Assembly: GCF_004321985.1 (NCBI RefSeq)
Contig: NZ_SCQN01000044.1
Coordinates: 124,001-188,000, forward strand
Source: Castellaniella sp.
Lineage (GTDB): Bacteria; Pseudomonadota; Gammaproteobacteria; Burkholderiales; Burkholderiaceae_B
Reading direction: 5' to 3'
DNA length: 64,000 nt
The notes under the pieces are model-generated. The model was not told where the DNA came from, ran no database searches, and saw only the letters and a list, made by a program, of their open reading frames with translations. Position 1 is the stretch's first letter. Each line of letters opens with the position of its first letter. Of the stretch, positions 37,836 through 47,339 are shown one piece after another. Both the position numbers and the translations under genes were made by a program.

Positions 37836-39128
37836 ATGACGGAAAAAAAAGGTTCCAGTGAAGACAAGACCCTGCACTGCTCCTTCTGCAACAAAAGCCA
37901 GCACGAAGTTCACAAGCTGATCGCCGGTCCTTCGGTGTTCATCTGCGACGAGTGCATCAGCCTGTGCAACGACATCATCCGCGAAGAATCGCAGGATGCG
38001 ACGCGTGTGGCTGTCCGGACCGAGTTGCCTACACCGCAGGAAATCAAATCGTTCCTCGATGGTTATGTCATTGGACAGGAAGCGCCCAAGCGCAATCTGG
38101 CGGTGGCTGTCTACAACCACTACAAGCGCATCCGCTATGCGGATGCCAAGGACGGCGACGTCGAGCTCTCCAAGAGCAATATCCTTCTGATCGGCCCGAC
38201 GGGCTCAGGCAAGACCCTGCTGGCGCAGACGCTGGCGCGGATGCTGGACGTGCCGTTCGTGATGGCCGATGCGACTACCTTGACTGAGGCCGGCTATGTA
38301 GGCGAGGATGTCGAAAACATCATCCAGAAACTGCTGCAGAACTGCAACTACGAGGTCGAGAAGGCTCAGCGCGCCATCGTCTATATCGATGAAATAGACA
38401 AGATCTCGCGCAAGTCCGACAACCCGTCGATCACCCGCGATGTTTCGGGAGAAGGCGTTCAGCAGGCACTGCTCAAGCTCATCGAGGGGACGGTCGCGTC
38501 GGTGCCACCACAGGGTGGTCGCAAGCATCCCAACCAGGATTTCGTTCAGGTCGACACCACCAACATCCTGTTTATCGTCGGCGGTGCGTTCGACGGTCTG
38601 GAAAAGATCATTCGTGACCGCAGCGAGCGCTCCGGTATCGGCTTTTCCGCCACCGTGCATACCCGCTCTGAGCGCGGTGTGGGGGAGCTGTTTTCCGAGG
38701 TGGAGCCCGAAGACCTCATCAAGTTCGGTTTGATTCCCGAGCTGGTGGGGCGGCTCCCCGTAGTAGCCACCCTCGAAGAACTGGACGAGAGCATGCTGGT
38801 GCGGATCCTGACCGAGCCGCGTAATGCGGTGGTCAAGCAGTTCCAGAAGCTCTTCGAGATGGAGGACGTGGGACTGGAAGTCACCCCAGAGGCGCTCAAG
38901 GCGATCGCCGCGCGTGCCATCAAGCGCCGTACCGGGGCTCGCGGCTTGCGTTCCATCCTCGAGCAATCGCTGCTGGGAACCATGTACGAGCTACCCGCAC
39001 ACACCGAAGTCAACCGGGTGGTGCTGGATCAGGATGCGGTCAACGGCAAGACAACGCCGCAGCTCATCAAGGGCCCCCGGGCCGCTCGCCGCCCGGAACA
39101 GAAGCCGTTGCATTCGGCGGCCGCCTGA
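37836..39128 (+). CDS. clpX: ClpX, AAA+ unfoldase with zinc-binding domain
   Basis: A 430-residue unfoldase. The N-terminal zinc-binding domain has CSFC and CDEC pairs (about residues 14-39). The AAA+ domain has Walker [16 protein letters not shown] near 120, Walker [11 protein letters not shown] near 184, sensor and pore-loop regions, and the ClpP-docking IGF loop as SGIGFSATV. Ten bases after clpP. The start codon is followed closely by a run of eight A (ATG ACG GAA AAA AAA), noted but unproven as a slippage site. Confidence 0.96.
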   Translation: MTEKKGSSEDKTLHCSFCNKSQHEVHKLIAGPSVFICDECISLCNDIIREESQDATRVAVRTELPTPQEIKSFLDGYVIGQEAPKRNLAVAVYNHYKRIRYADAKDGDVELSKSNILLIGPTGSGKTLLAQTLARMLDVPFVMADATTLTEAGYVGEDVENIIQKLLQNCNYEVEKAQRAIVYIDEIDKISRKSDNPSITRDVSGEGVQQALLKLIEGTVASVPPQGGRKHPNQDFVQVDTTNILFIVGGAFDGLEKIIRDRSERSGIGFSATVHTRSERGVGELFSEVEPEDLIKFGLIPELVGRLPVVATLEELDESMLVRILTEPRNAVVKQFQKLFEMEDVGLEVTPEALKAIAARAIKRRTGARGLRSILEQSLLGTMYELPAHTEVNRVVLDQDAVNGKTTPQLIKGPRAARRPEQKPLHSAAA

Positions 39129-39188
39129 ATCAGCCTCGGACATTCTATATACTGTACTCAGGCCTCCCGGCTTCCTGGCGCTTGCGGG

Positions 39189-39216
39189 CTTGAAACCCCC
39201 CCAAGCGACACCATAT
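39189..39216 (+). promoter_or_regulatory. Sigma-32 (heat-shock) promoter candidate for lon
   Basis: CTTGAAA (39189-39195), a 13-base spacer, then CACCATAT (39209-39216), a close match to the RpoH consensus CTTGAAA-N(11-16)-CCCCATnT. Expected start of transcription is near 39223, about 60 bases before the lon ATG. Heat-shock control of lon is well established in E. coli. Confidence 0.7.
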
Positions 39217-39232
39217 GGATGTCAGGCATCAC

Positions 39233-39259
39233 AAAAAGGAAGCCTGTGCTTCCTTTTTT
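39233..39259. terminator. Bidirectional terminator hairpin between clpX and lon
   Basis: AAAAAGGAAGC (39233-39243) and GCTTCCTTTTT (39248-39258) form a perfect 11-bp stem with loop CTGT and end in a T6 run, 26 bases before the lon ATG. It can end clpX transcripts, but it also lies downstream of the predicted heat-shock start for lon. Confidence 0.75.
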
Positions 39260-39285
39260 CATAGACTCAGTTCAAGGAAGCAACC

Positions 39286-41754
39286 ATGTCTGCTAGCCAG
39301 ATTCTCACTGCGGATCCCGTGGACCTGCCACTGTTGCCATTGCGCGACGTGGTCGTGTTCCCCCACATGGTCATCCCCCTGTTTGTCGGGCGTCCTCGTT
39401 CCATCAAGGCGCTGGAAATGGCCATGGAGGCCGGCAGCAGCGTCATGCTGGTTGCCCAGAAAGCAGCCGGCAAGGACGAACCTTCAGCCGATGATCTGTT
39501 CGATGTGGGCTGTGCCGCCAGCATCCTGCAGATGCTCAAGCTCCCCGACGGTACCGTCAAGGTATTGGTCGAAGGGCTGCAGCGTGCCCGTATCCATGCA
39601 GTGGTCGAAGCCGAGACTCACTTCATGGCCCGAGCCTCCGGCATTGTCGAGGAACCCGGCGTGCAGGCTGAAGCCGAGGCACTGCGCCGTGCGGTCGTGG
39701 CCCAGTTCGACCAGTACGTCAAGCTGAACAAGAAAATCCCCCAGGAAATCCTGACCACGCTCTCCGGGATCGAGGAAGCCGGCCGGCTGGCGGACACGAT
39801 TGCGGCTCATCTGCCGCTGAAGATCGAGCAAAAGCAGTCCCTGCTGGATACACCCAGTGCGACGGGCCGGCTCGAGGCGCTGTTGTCACAGCTCGAATCC
39901 GAGATCGACATTCTTCAGGTCGAGAAGCGCATTCGTGGGCGCGTGAAGAAGCAGATGGAGAAGAGCCAGCGTGACTACTACCTGAATGAGCAGGTCAAGG
40001 CCATTCAGAAGGAGCTGGGCGAGGGTGAAGAGGGCGCCGATATCGAAGAGCTGGAGCGCAAGGTCGCTGACGCGCACCTGCCCAAGGAAGCCCGTAAGAA
40101 GGCAGACGGCGAGCTGAAGAAGCTCAAGCTCATGTCGCCCATGTCGGCCGAGGCCACCGTGGTGCGCAACTACATCGACACGCTGGTGGGGTTGCCGTGG
40201 CGCAAGAAGAGCCGCGTCAATAATTCGCTGGACAACGCCGAAGAGATCCTGAATGCCGACCATTACGGTCTGGAAAAGGTCAAGGAGCGCATCATCGAGT
40301 ATCTGGCGGTTCAGCAACGTGTGGACAAGCTCAAGGCGCCGATCCTCTGTCTGGTCGGCCCTCCGGGAGTGGGCAAGACATCGCTGGGCCAGTCGGTGGC
40401 GCGGGCGACAAACCGCAAGTACATTCGCATGGCGCTGGGCGGGGTTCGCGATGAGGCCGAGATCCGTGGTCACCGCCGCACATACATTGGCTCCATGCCG
40501 GGCAAGATTCTGCAGAACATGGCCAAGGTCGGCGTTCGTAATCCGCTCTTTCTGCTCGACGAAATCGACAAGATGGGTGCGGACTTTCGCGGTGATCCTT
40601 CGTCGGCGCTTCTGGAGGTTCTGGATCCCGAGCAGAATCACACTTTCCAGGACCATTACATCGAGGTCGATTTTGATCTGTCCGATGTGATGTTCGTGGC
40701 CACGAGCAATACGCTGAACATTCCACCGGCACTGCTGGACCGGATGGAGGTCATCCGCTTGTCCGGATATACCGAGGACGAGAAAGTGCACATTGCCTTC
40801 GATCACCTGTTGCCCAAGCAGATGAAGAACAATGGCGTCGAGGACGGCGAGCTCTCCATCGCCGAAGCCGCCGTGCGCGACATCGTGCGGTATTACACCC
40901 GCGAGGCGGGCGTGCGGGCGCTGGAACGCGAAATTTCCAAGATCTGCCGCAAGGTCGTGAAGAAGATGCTGGCAGACAGAGCCGCCGCGAAGGGCCGCAA
41001 GTCCACGAAGGCTTTTGTGAAGGACCCCGTCAAGGTCGACGCTGACAATCTGAGCGATTTCTTGGGTGTGCGGCGGTTCAGCTTCGGCATGGCTGAAAAG
41101 GAAGACAAAGTAGGCCAGGTCACCGGGCTTGCCTGGACCGAGGTGGGTGGCGACTTGCTGACCATCGAAGTTGCCGACATGCCTGGGAAGGGTGTGGTGC
41201 TGCGCACCGGCTCGCTGGGTGACGTCATGAAGGAGTCCGTCGAGGCGGCACGCACGGTCGTGCGGGCGCGGGCTCGGCGCTGGGGCATTGCGGACCAGGT
41301 GTTTGAGAAGCGCGATCTGCATGTGCACTTTCCCGAGGGGGCGGTCCCCAAGGACGGGCCATCCGCAGGCATTGCGATCACCACCGCGCTGGTTTCTGCG
41401 TTGACCGGGATTCCGGTGCGGGCCGACGTGGCCATGACAGGTGAGATCACGCTACGCGGCGAGGTCCTCGAGATCGGCGGATTGAAGGAAAAACTCTTGG
41501 CTGCCCACCGGGGCGGGATCAAGACCGTGATGATTCCCGAGGATAACGTGAAGGACCTGGCCGAAATCCCCGACAACGTGAAAAACTACCTGGAGATCAT
41601 CCCGGTACGCTGGATCGATCGGGTGCTCGAGGTCGCCTTGCAGCACATGCCAACGCCGTTGTCAGACGAGGAAGTGGCCAAGCTGGCGGCAGAAGCCGCG
41701 GCGGCAGCCGCTAAAGTCGCCGCGCCAGCGCCGGAGGGCCTGCTCAAGCATTGA
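39286..41754 (+). CDS. lon: Lon ATP-dependent protease
   Basis: An 822-residue LonA protease. N-terminal LON substrate domain (LPLLPLRDVVVFPHMVIPL, about 14-32), a coiled-coil region (about 200-270), AAA+ domain with Walker A GPPGVGKTSLGQSVA near residue 357 and Walker B LFLLDEIDKMG, and the C-terminal protease domain with the catalytic Ser693 in PKDGPSAGIA and a Lys about 43 residues later. The tail is alanine-rich (AAEAAAAAAKVAAPAPEG). A GGAAG lies before the ATG. Confidence 0.96.
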   Translation: MSASQILTADPVDLPLLPLRDVVVFPHMVIPLFVGRPRSIKALEMAMEAGSSVMLVAQKAAGKDEPSADDLFDVGCAASILQMLKLPDGTVKVLVEGLQRARIHAVVEAETHFMARASGIVEEPGVQAEAEALRRAVVAQFDQYVKLNKKIPQEILTTLSGIEEAGRLADTIAAHLPLKIEQKQSLLDTPSATGRLEALLSQLESEIDILQVEKRIRGRVKKQMEKSQRDYYLNEQVKAIQKELGEGEEGADIEELERKVADAHLPKEARKKADGELKKLKLMSPMSAEATVVRNYIDTLVGLPWRKKSRVNNSLDNAEEILNADHYGLEKVKERIIEYLAVQQRVDKLKAPILCLVGPPGVGKTSLGQSVARATNRKYIRMALGGVRDEAEIRGHRRTYIGSMPGKILQNMAKVGVRNPLFLLDEIDKMGADFRGDPSSALLEVLDPEQNHTFQDHYIEVDFDLSDVMFVATSNTLNIPPALLDRMEVIRLSGYTEDEKVHIAFDHLLPKQMKNNGVEDGELSIAEAAVRDIVRYYTREAGVRALEREISKICRKVVKKMLADRAAAKGRKSTKAFVKDPVKVDADNLSDFLGVRRFSFGMAEKEDKVGQVTGLAWTEVGGDLLTIEVADMPGKGVVLRTGSLGDVMKESVEAARTVVRARARRWGIADQVFEKRDLHVHFPEGAVPKDGPSAGIAITTALVSALTGIPVRADVAMTGEITLRGEVLEIGGLKEKLLAAHRGGIKTVMIPEDNVKDLAEIPDNVKNYLEIIPVRWIDRVLEVALQHMPTPLSDEEVAKLAAEAAAAAAKVAAPAPEGLLKH

Positions 41755-41879
41755 GATAGGTGTGGAAGCTCATCATTCGTTGCGGTGCAATGCACCACCA
41801 ATCATCGGATGATGGGCTTCTTCGTCCTGTTGAAAGGTGGAAGGGGCCCAACGACTGCTTGATGTCGGGGCTGATTGGG

Positions 41880-42557
41880 TTAGTGCAGCGGCGTGGTCCG
41901 AATCAGCCCCACAGCGATGCCTTCGATGGCGAAGTTGTCGCCCGGTCCTACCTGGATGGGCTTGAAGTCGGGGTTCTCGGGCAGGAGCCGGATGGCGCGG
42001 CCCAGGTGTTCCAGGCGCTTGACGGTGACGTCGTCGCCCAGGCGGGCGACGACGATCTGGCCGTGTCGGGCCTCTGGTGTGCGGTGCACGGCCAGCAGGT
42101 CGCCGTCCAGGATGCCCGCATCCCGCATGCTGCTGCCTCGCACGCGCAGCAGGTAGTCAGGGGCTGAGGAGAAGAGCTGAGGCGCGACGGCGATTTCGCG
42201 CTCCACATGCTCGGCCGCCAGGATGGGATGGCCGGCGGCCACATGCCCCACCAGCGGTAGGAGCAGGCTGCCGGCCGCATCCAGCCAGCCAAGTGTTTCT
42301 GAGGTGCGTTGGGGGGGTGCCGGAACAGCGGCCGGCGCGGCGGCGTCCAGCAACTGGATCCCGCGGGATGTGCTGGCCGTCAGGCGAATGTGGCCTTTGC
42401 GTTCTAGAGCGCGCAGGTGGTCTTCAGCAGCGTTGGCCGAGCGAAACCCGAGTTGGTGGGCGATTTCTGCACGGGTCGGCGGCCGCCCGGTTCGGCTGAT
42501 GGCCTGGCGGATGAGGTCCAGGATCTGGGATTGGCGCGCAGTGAGTTTCAGAGCCAT
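41880..42557 (-). CDS. lexA: LexA, SOS repressor
   Basis: A 225-residue self-cleaving repressor. The winged-helix domain starts [14 protein letters not shown] and has [15 protein letters not shown] as recognition region. The Ala108-Gly109 cleavage site lies in GHVAAGHP; catalytic Ser143 in RGSSMRD and Lys180 in DDVTVKRL are present. The linker (about 72-95) is proline/alanine rich and longer than in E. coli (202 residues). An SOS box lies 10 bases upstream of the ATG, indicating autoregulation. Confidence 0.96.
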   Translation of the reverse strand: MALKLTARQSQILDLIRQAISRTGRPPTRAEIAHQLGFRSANAAEDHLRALERKGHIRLTASTSRGIQLLDAAAPAAVPAPPQRTSETLGWLDAAGSLLLPLVGHVAAGHPILAAEHVEREIAVAPQLFSSAPDYLLRVRGSSMRDAGILDGDLLAVHRTPEARHGQIVVARLGDDVTVKRLEHLGRAIRLLPENPDFKPIQVGPGDNFAIEGIAVGLIRTTPLH

Positions 42558-42566
42558 GACACACTA

Positions 42567-42582
42567 CTGGATGAAAAACCAG
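42567..42582. promoter_or_regulatory. SOS (LexA) box upstream of lexA
   Basis: CTGGATGAAAAACCAG fits the CTG-N10-CAG LexA-box pattern of proteobacteria and is partly palindromic (CTGG/CCAG). It is 10 bases from the lexA start codon. Confidence 0.75.
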
Positions 42583-42626
42583 TCCGTATTGTGTCTGAAG
42601 TGGCAGCCGAAAGCAAGCGTTCCCGC

Positions 42627-42650
42627 CGGCCCCGGTCTGAGCCGGGGCCG
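42627..42650 (-). terminator. GC-rich hairpin after the aminotransferase gene
   Basis: CGGCCCCGG (42627-42635) and CCGGGGCCG (42642-42650) form a perfect 9-bp stem with a 6-base loop, 13 bases past the stop of the reverse-strand aminotransferase. No clean T tract. Confidence 0.5.
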
Positions 42651-42662
42651 ATATGGCTGGTT

Positions 42663-43868
42663 CTAGTGCTTCAGGACCTTGGCGATCGACTGTGCCACAT
42701 AGTCGATGTTGCCGCTGTTCAGGGCGGCAACGCAGATGCGGCCGCTGCCAATGGCATAGATGCCGAACTCGTCACGGAGGCGGTCGACATGCGCCTTGGT
42801 CAGGCCGGAGTATGAGAACATCCCGCGCTGGGCTTCCACGAAGCGGAAGTCCTGGGTGACGCCCTGTGCGTGAAGCTTCTCCACCAGTTGATGGCGCATG
42901 GTGCGGATGCGGTCCCGCATCTCGGCCAGCTCGGTCGCCCAGAGCGCACGCAGTTCGGGTGTGTTGAGTACCATCGCCACGATGGCGCCGCCATGGGTGG
43001 GGGGGTTGGAGTAGTTGGTGCGGATGACGCGCTTGAGCTGGCTCAGGACGCGGGTGCTTTCCTCGTCTCCGCTGGTGATCAGCGTCAGGGCGCCCACTCG
43101 CTCACCGTACAGCGAAAATGATTTGGAGAACGAGGAACTGACGAACATGGTCATGTTCATCCCGGCAAACAACCGGACCACAGAGGCATCCTCTTCCAGG
43201 CCTGCTCCGAATCCCTGGTAGGCAATGTCCAGGAAAGGCACGAGCTGACGCGACTGCAAGGTCTTTGCGATTTCGAGCCACTGTTCCGTGCTGGGATCCA
43301 CGCCCGTGGGATTGTGGCAGCAGGCGTGCAGCACCACGATGGTGCCAGCCGGCAGCGCGCGCAGGGACGCCATCATGGCATCGAAGTCAAGACCGTGGGT
43401 GGCCGCATCGTAGTAGTCGTACTGCACGACGGGAAAGCCCGCGGCCGAAAACAGTGCCTGGTGGTTGGCCCAGCTCGGATTGCTGATGGCGACCTGGGCA
43501 TTGGGCAGGATGCGCTTGAGGAAATCGGCCCCGATCTTCAGGGCTCCGGTGCCACCCAGCGCCTGTACCGTGACCGAGCGGTGTTCGGAAATCAGGGGAG
43601 AATCGGCGCCCAGGAGCAGGGCGCGCGCGCCGGCGTTGTAGCCAGGAATGCCGTCAATCGGCAGGTAGCTGCGTGGTGCCGCCTGCTCGAACAGCTTTGC
43701 TTCCGCCTGGCGGACGGACTTCAGCAGCGGGATGTGGCCCTTGTCGTCGTAGTAGACACCTACGCCCAGGTTCACCTTGGTGGAGCGGGTATCGGCCTTG
43801 AATTGTTCGTTCAGGCCCAGGATGGGGTCGCGGGGGGCAAGTTCGACGGAAGCGAATAGGGAGGACAT
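42663..43868 (-). CDS. Aspartate/aromatic amino-acid aminotransferase (AspC/TyrB family)
   Basis: A 401-residue PLP-dependent class I aminotransferase. Start [29 protein letters not shown] and the PLP-lysine motif [16 protein letters not shown] near residues 246-261 are typical of the AspC/TyrB group; [13 protein letters not shown] carries the Asn that contacts PLP. Sequence alone does not decide between aspartate and aromatic preference. Divergent from uvrB. Confidence 0.9.
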   Translation of the reverse strand: MSSLFASVELAPRDPILGLNEQFKADTRSTKVNLGVGVYYDDKGHIPLLKSVRQAEAKLFEQAAPRSYLPIDGIPGYNAGARALLLGADSPLISEHRSVTVQALGGTGALKIGADFLKRILPNAQVAISNPSWANHQALFSAAGFPVVQYDYYDAATHGLDFDAMMASLRALPAGTIVVLHACCHNPTGVDPSTEQWLEIAKTLQSRQLVPFLDIAYQGFGAGLEEDASVVRLFAGMNMTMFVSSSFSKSFSLYGERVGALTLITSGDEESTRVLSQLKRVIRTNYSNPPTHGGAIVAMVLNTPELRALWATELAEMRDRIRTMRHQLVEKLHAQGVTQDFRFVEAQRGMFSYSGLTKAHVDRLRDEFGIYAIGSGRICVAALNSGNIDYVAQSIAKVLKH

Positions 43869-43896
43869 TGGACAGTGAAGGAGGGAGAAAAGGGGC

Positions 43897-43939
43897 CTTG
43901 GTCTTGAAGCTTGGTCTTGAAGATCAACGATGGGATAAT
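43897..43939 (+). promoter_or_regulatory. Tandem 13-bp repeat and possible uvrB promoter
   Basis: CTTGGTCTTGAAG occurs twice in direct tandem (43897-43909 and 43910-43922). TTGGTC in the second copy (43911-43916), a 17-base spacer and GATAAT (43934-43939) form a reasonable sigma-70 promoter for uvrB, about 37 bases before its ATG. No CTG-N10-CAG SOS box was found here. Confidence 0.4.
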
Positions 43940-43975
43940 AAGGGGTTTACCCGTAGAGTGTCTAGCACAAGCCTC

Positions 43976-46012
43976 ATGTCTGATTCCGGCGCGCGATTCG
44001 TGCAGTACCCCGATAGCCCGTTCCAGCTGTACGAACCCTATTCGCCCGCCGGCGATCAGCCGGCTGCGATTGCTGCGCTCGAAGAGGGCTTGCGCGACGG
44101 GCTCATGGGCCAGACATTGCTGGGTGTTACAGGGTCCGGCAAAACATACACCATGGCCAACGTCATCGCGCGAATGGGGCGTCCGGCCATCGTGCTGGCA
44201 CCCAACAAGACGCTGGCGGCGCAGCTTTATGCCGAGATGCGCGAGTTCTTTCCACGCAACGCGGTGGAGTATTTCGTTTCGTATTACGACTATTACCAAC
44301 CCGAGGCCTATGTGCCGGCGCGTGACCTGTTCATCGAGAAGGACTCGTCAATCAACGAGCACATCGAGCAGATGCGGCTTTCGGCGACCAAGAGCCTGCT
44401 CGAGCGCCAGGATACCGTCATCGTAGGGACAGTGTCCTGCATCTATGGGATCGGCAATCCGGGCGACTATCACGCCATGGTGCTGACCCTGCGCAACGGT
44501 GACCACATCGCGCGGCAAGAGATTCTCGCCCGCCTGGTGTCCATGCAGTACGAACGCAATGACATGGATTTCGCGCGTGGGACATTCCGCGCGAGAGGCG
44601 AAATCGTGGACGTATTCCCGGCCGAACATGCCGAATACGCGCTTCGCATCACCATGTTCGACGACGAGATCGAGTCCCTGGACCTGTTCGATCCGCTCAC
44701 GGGCAAGCTGGTTCAGAGTCTGGTGCGGTTCACCGTTTTCCCGAGCTCTCACTACGTCACACCGCGCGAAACCGTGCTGCGCGCGATCGGGACTATCAAG
44801 GAAGAGCTGCGCAGCCGCCTGGAGGAGCTGAACACCGCCGGCAAGCTGGTCGAGGCGCAGCGCCTGGAGCAGCGCACCCGTTTCGATCTGGAGATGCTGC
44901 AGGAGCTGGGCTTCTGCAAAGGCATCGAGAATTACTCGCGGCACTTGTCCGGCGCCGCGCCCGGTGAGCCGCCTCCCACGCTCATCGACTATCTGCCGGC
45001 GCGCGCACTCATGTTCATCGATGAGAGCCACGTTACGATCGGGCAGTTGGGGGGCATGTATCGAGGTGACCGGTCGCGCAAAGAGACGCTGGTGCAATTC
45101 GGGTTCCGGCTTCCTTCCGCGTTGGACAACCGGCCTCTGCGGCTCGAGGAATTCGAGGCCCGCATGCCGCAGTGCGTGTTCGTGTCCGCCACCCCTGGTC
45201 TCTATGAGTCCCAGCATTCCGACCAGGTGGTGGAACAGGTGGTGCGTCCTACGGGGCTGGTGGATCCCGAAGTCGAAGTCCGGCCGGCCACGACTCAGGT
45301 GGATGACCTGCTCGGTGAGGCCAAGAAATGTATCGCGCGCCGCGAGCGGGTGCTGGTGACCACGCTCACCAAGCGCATGGCTGAAGATCTGACCGAGTAT
45401 CTGCAGGAAAGCGGGCTCAAGGTGCGCTATCTGCATTCGGACATCGACACTGTCGAGCGGGTCGAGATCATCCGGGACCTCCGGCTGGGTGCTTTCGACG
45501 TGCTGGTGGGGATCAACCTGCTGCGCGAGGGACTGGATATTCCTGAGGTGTCCCTGGTTGCAATCCTGGATGCCGACAAGGAGGGTTTTCTGCGGTCCGA
45601 ACGCAGCCTGATCCAGACCATGGGCCGGGCGGCCCGCAATCTGCATGGCCGGGCGATCTTGTACGCTGACCGGGTGACCGATTCCATGCAGCGGGCGATG
45701 GGTGAGACTCGGCGCCGGCGGGAAAAGCAGCAAGCCTTCAACGAAGCGCATGGGATCACGGCACGCGGCGTCAGCAAGGCCGTGCGCGACCTGATCGACG
45801 GGGTAGGCATGTCCCCCGCTGCGGTGCCGGATGACGAGCCGGCTTTCGATGCTGCCGCCCTCCGGGACGAGAAGTCGCTGGCTCGGGAAATCCGGCGTCT
45901 GGAGCAGAAAATGAATGAACACGCCCGCAATCTGGAGTTCGAGCAGGCCGCCGCCGCACGAGACGCCCTGCATGCGCTCAAGGACCGGGCGCTATGGGCG
46001 GCAAACTTCTGA
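43976..46012 (+). CDS. uvrB: UvrB, excinuclease ABC subunit B
   Basis: A 678-residue damage-verification helicase of nucleotide-excision repair. Walker [16 protein letters not shown] near residues 46-60, the beta-hairpin region [15 protein letters not shown] near 101-115, helicase motifs including [16 protein letters not shown] and QTMGRAARN, and the C-terminal UvrC-binding helix pair ([19 protein letters not shown]). ATG 43976 (MSDSGARFV) is chosen because upstream open sequence lacks homology. Confidence 0.95.
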   Translation: MSDSGARFVQYPDSPFQLYEPYSPAGDQPAAIAALEEGLRDGLMGQTLLGVTGSGKTYTMANVIARMGRPAIVLAPNKTLAAQLYAEMREFFPRNAVEYFVSYYDYYQPEAYVPARDLFIEKDSSINEHIEQMRLSATKSLLERQDTVIVGTVSCIYGIGNPGDYHAMVLTLRNGDHIARQEILARLVSMQYERNDMDFARGTFRARGEIVDVFPAEHAEYALRITMFDDEIESLDLFDPLTGKLVQSLVRFTVFPSSHYVTPRETVLRAIGTIKEELRSRLEELNTAGKLVEAQRLEQRTRFDLEMLQELGFCKGIENYSRHLSGAAPGEPPPTLIDYLPARALMFIDESHVTIGQLGGMYRGDRSRKETLVQFGFRLPSALDNRPLRLEEFEARMPQCVFVSATPGLYESQHSDQVVEQVVRPTGLVDPEVEVRPATTQVDDLLGEAKKCIARRERVLVTTLTKRMAEDLTEYLQESGLKVRYLHSDIDTVERVEIIRDLRLGAFDVLVGINLLREGLDIPEVSLVAILDADKEGFLRSERSLIQTMGRAARNLHGRAILYADRVTDSMQRAMGETRRRREKQQAFNEAHGITARGVSKAVRDLIDGVGMSPAAVPDDEPAFDAAALRDEKSLAREIRRLEQKMNEHARNLEFEQAAAARDALHALKDRALWAANF

Positions 46013-46088
46013 CAGGACACGCTTTTCTCTGATTCTCAGTCGAAAATACTTGCCAATTTCCGGGTTTTCCCGCACACTTTCACCTATC

Positions 46089-46577
46089 ATGCATAAGGTC
46101 CTTTTCGTCTGTACAGGCAATATCTGCCGTTCCCCCACCGCTCAGGGCGTGTTCCAGCATCTGGTTGACGAGGGCAGCCTTTCTGACGCAGTTTGCGTCG
46201 ATTCCGTTGCCACGCATCATTTTCATGTGGGTGAAGCCCCCGACGCGCGGGCACAGGCTGCTGCGCGAAAGCGCGGCTATGACCTGTCCAGCCATGTGGC
46301 GCGTCAAATCAGGATGGATGATTTTCGGGATGCGGACCTGATCCTCGCCATGGATTGGGAGAACCTGTCGGCACTGCAGCAGCAGTGCCCCAAGATCTAC
46401 CAGCACAAGCTCATGCTGCTGATGCGTTTTTCCAACGAATTCGAGGAAGCGACGGTGCCGGACCCTTACTATGGCGGCCCCGAAGGTTTCAACAAGGTCC
46501 TGGACTACATCGAAGACGCCTGCCAGGGGGTCCTGGAACTCGTGCGCAAGCGTGCCCTTCAGTATCAGGCAGCCTGA
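46089..46577 (+). CDS. Low-molecular-weight protein tyrosine phosphatase
   Basis: A 162-residue phosphatase with the P-loop VCTGNICRSPTA (C-x5-R-S) at residues 8-19 and the general-acid loop VPDPYYGG near 120-127. It acts on phosphotyrosine proteins in the cytoplasm; members also accompany exopolysaccharide or stress systems, but no such genes are nearby. ATG 46089 is correct because upstream open frame lies inside uvrB. Followed by a terminator before iscR. Confidence 0.92.
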   Translation: MHKVLFVCTGNICRSPTAQGVFQHLVDEGSLSDAVCVDSVATHHFHVGEAPDARAQAAARKRGYDLSSHVARQIRMDDFRDADLILAMDWENLSALQQQCPKIYQHKLMLLMRFSNEFEEATVPDPYYGGPEGFNKVLDYIEDACQGVLELVRKRALQYQAA

Positions 46578-46602
46578 TCCGCCACTTGCATCGGCATGAC
46601 CC

Positions 46603-46625
46603 AAAGGCGCCTCCCGGCGCCTTTT
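46603..46625 (+). terminator. Rho-independent terminator after the phosphatase gene
   Basis: AAAGGCGCC (46603-46611) and GGCGCCTTT (46616-46624) with loop TCCC and a following T; perfect 9-bp stem. Confidence 0.8.
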
Positions 46626-46725
46626 CATTGCCCCTCGGCTGCGTGAAATCCTGTCGGCTTGATCTACGTCAAGTTTCCCTTCCGACAGGGCCTGGAGCTC
46701 GCCCGATTCGTGCATCCGCATTGAT

Positions 46726-46758
46726 ATACTTGACTCAATTAGTCGGGTATCAGATATG
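46726..46758 (+). promoter_or_regulatory. iscR promoter with type 1 IscR-binding site
   Basis: A 25-bp element (46726-46750) opens with ATACTTGACT and closes with AGTCGGGTAT, matching the type 1 site bound by [2Fe-2S]-IscR in enterobacteria (ATA..TGACT ... AGTC..GTAT). The -35 TTGACT (46730-46735) is embedded in it and a weak -10 GATATG (46753-46758) follows after 17 bases, so bound IscR would block polymerase. Confidence 0.75.
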
Positions 46759-46791
46759 CCCAATGACTAGCATCGAATAGTGAGGCCTATC

Positions 46792-47316
46792 ATGCGTTTG
46801 ACGACCAAGGGACGATTTGCAGTAACTGCGATGATCGATCTGGCTTTGCGGGCTCATAGCGGACCGGTGACGCTGGCCGCCATCAGCGAACGGCAGAACA
46901 TCTCGCTGTCCTATCTGGAGCAGCTTTTTGGCAAGTTGCGTCGTCATGAGTTGGTCGACAGCGTTCGCGGGCCTGGCGGTGGCTATACGCTGGCGCGTCA
47001 TGCACGCGACATCTCCGTGGCCGGCGTCATTTTCGCGGTGGACGAGCCGCTCGACGCAACGAGCTGCGGCGGCAAAGAAAATTGCAACATCGGCCGCAAT
47101 GGGCATACTGGAAAGTGCATGACCCATGATCTGTGGGCGACGCTGAGCCGAAAGATGGTAGAGTATCTGGATTCGGTCTCGCTGCAAGATCTGGTGGATC
47201 AGCAGCGCCTGCGTGAATGGCAGGAATCCGGCCAGCTGCGAGCGGGCCTGAAGTCCACCGGCCGCAAGGTTCCAGCGCGCCAGGCGGAACCTCTGGAGGA
47301 GACCGTCTCGGCCTGA
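46792..47316 (+). CDS. iscR: IscR, Rrf2-family Fe-S-sensing regulator
   Basis: A 174-residue winged-helix regulator that senses Fe-S status and represses the isc operon. MRLTTKGRFAVTAM and [27 protein letters not shown] are nearly identical to E. coli IscR. The cluster loop reads C-G-G-K-E-N-C-N-I-G-R-N-G-H-T-G-K-C-M-T-H: Cys-x5-Cys-x10-Cys-x2-His, where E. coli has x5-x5-x2, a five-residue insertion that includes an extra His. All four ligand residues remain. The start at 46792 is chosen over an ATG four codons earlier by homology. Confidence 0.95.
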   Translation: MRLTTKGRFAVTAMIDLALRAHSGPVTLAAISERQNISLSYLEQLFGKLRRHELVDSVRGPGGGYTLARHARDISVAGVIFAVDEPLDATSCGGKENCNIGRNGHTGKCMTHDLWATLSRKMVEYLDSVSLQDLVDQQRLREWQESGQLRAGLKSTGRKVPARQAEPLEETVSA

Positions 47317-47339
47317 TTGGTCCGGCCCAAGGAGTCTGA

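Noticed and set aside
37836..37870. A run of eight A right after the clpX start as a programmed slippage site.
   Set aside because: Lys/Gly-rich starts give such runs by chance; both frames near the run offer no conserved alternative product.
41784..41796. GGTGC-AAT-GCACC hairpin after lon as terminator.
   Set aside because: Only a 5-bp stem with a 3-base loop and no T tract; too weak to call.
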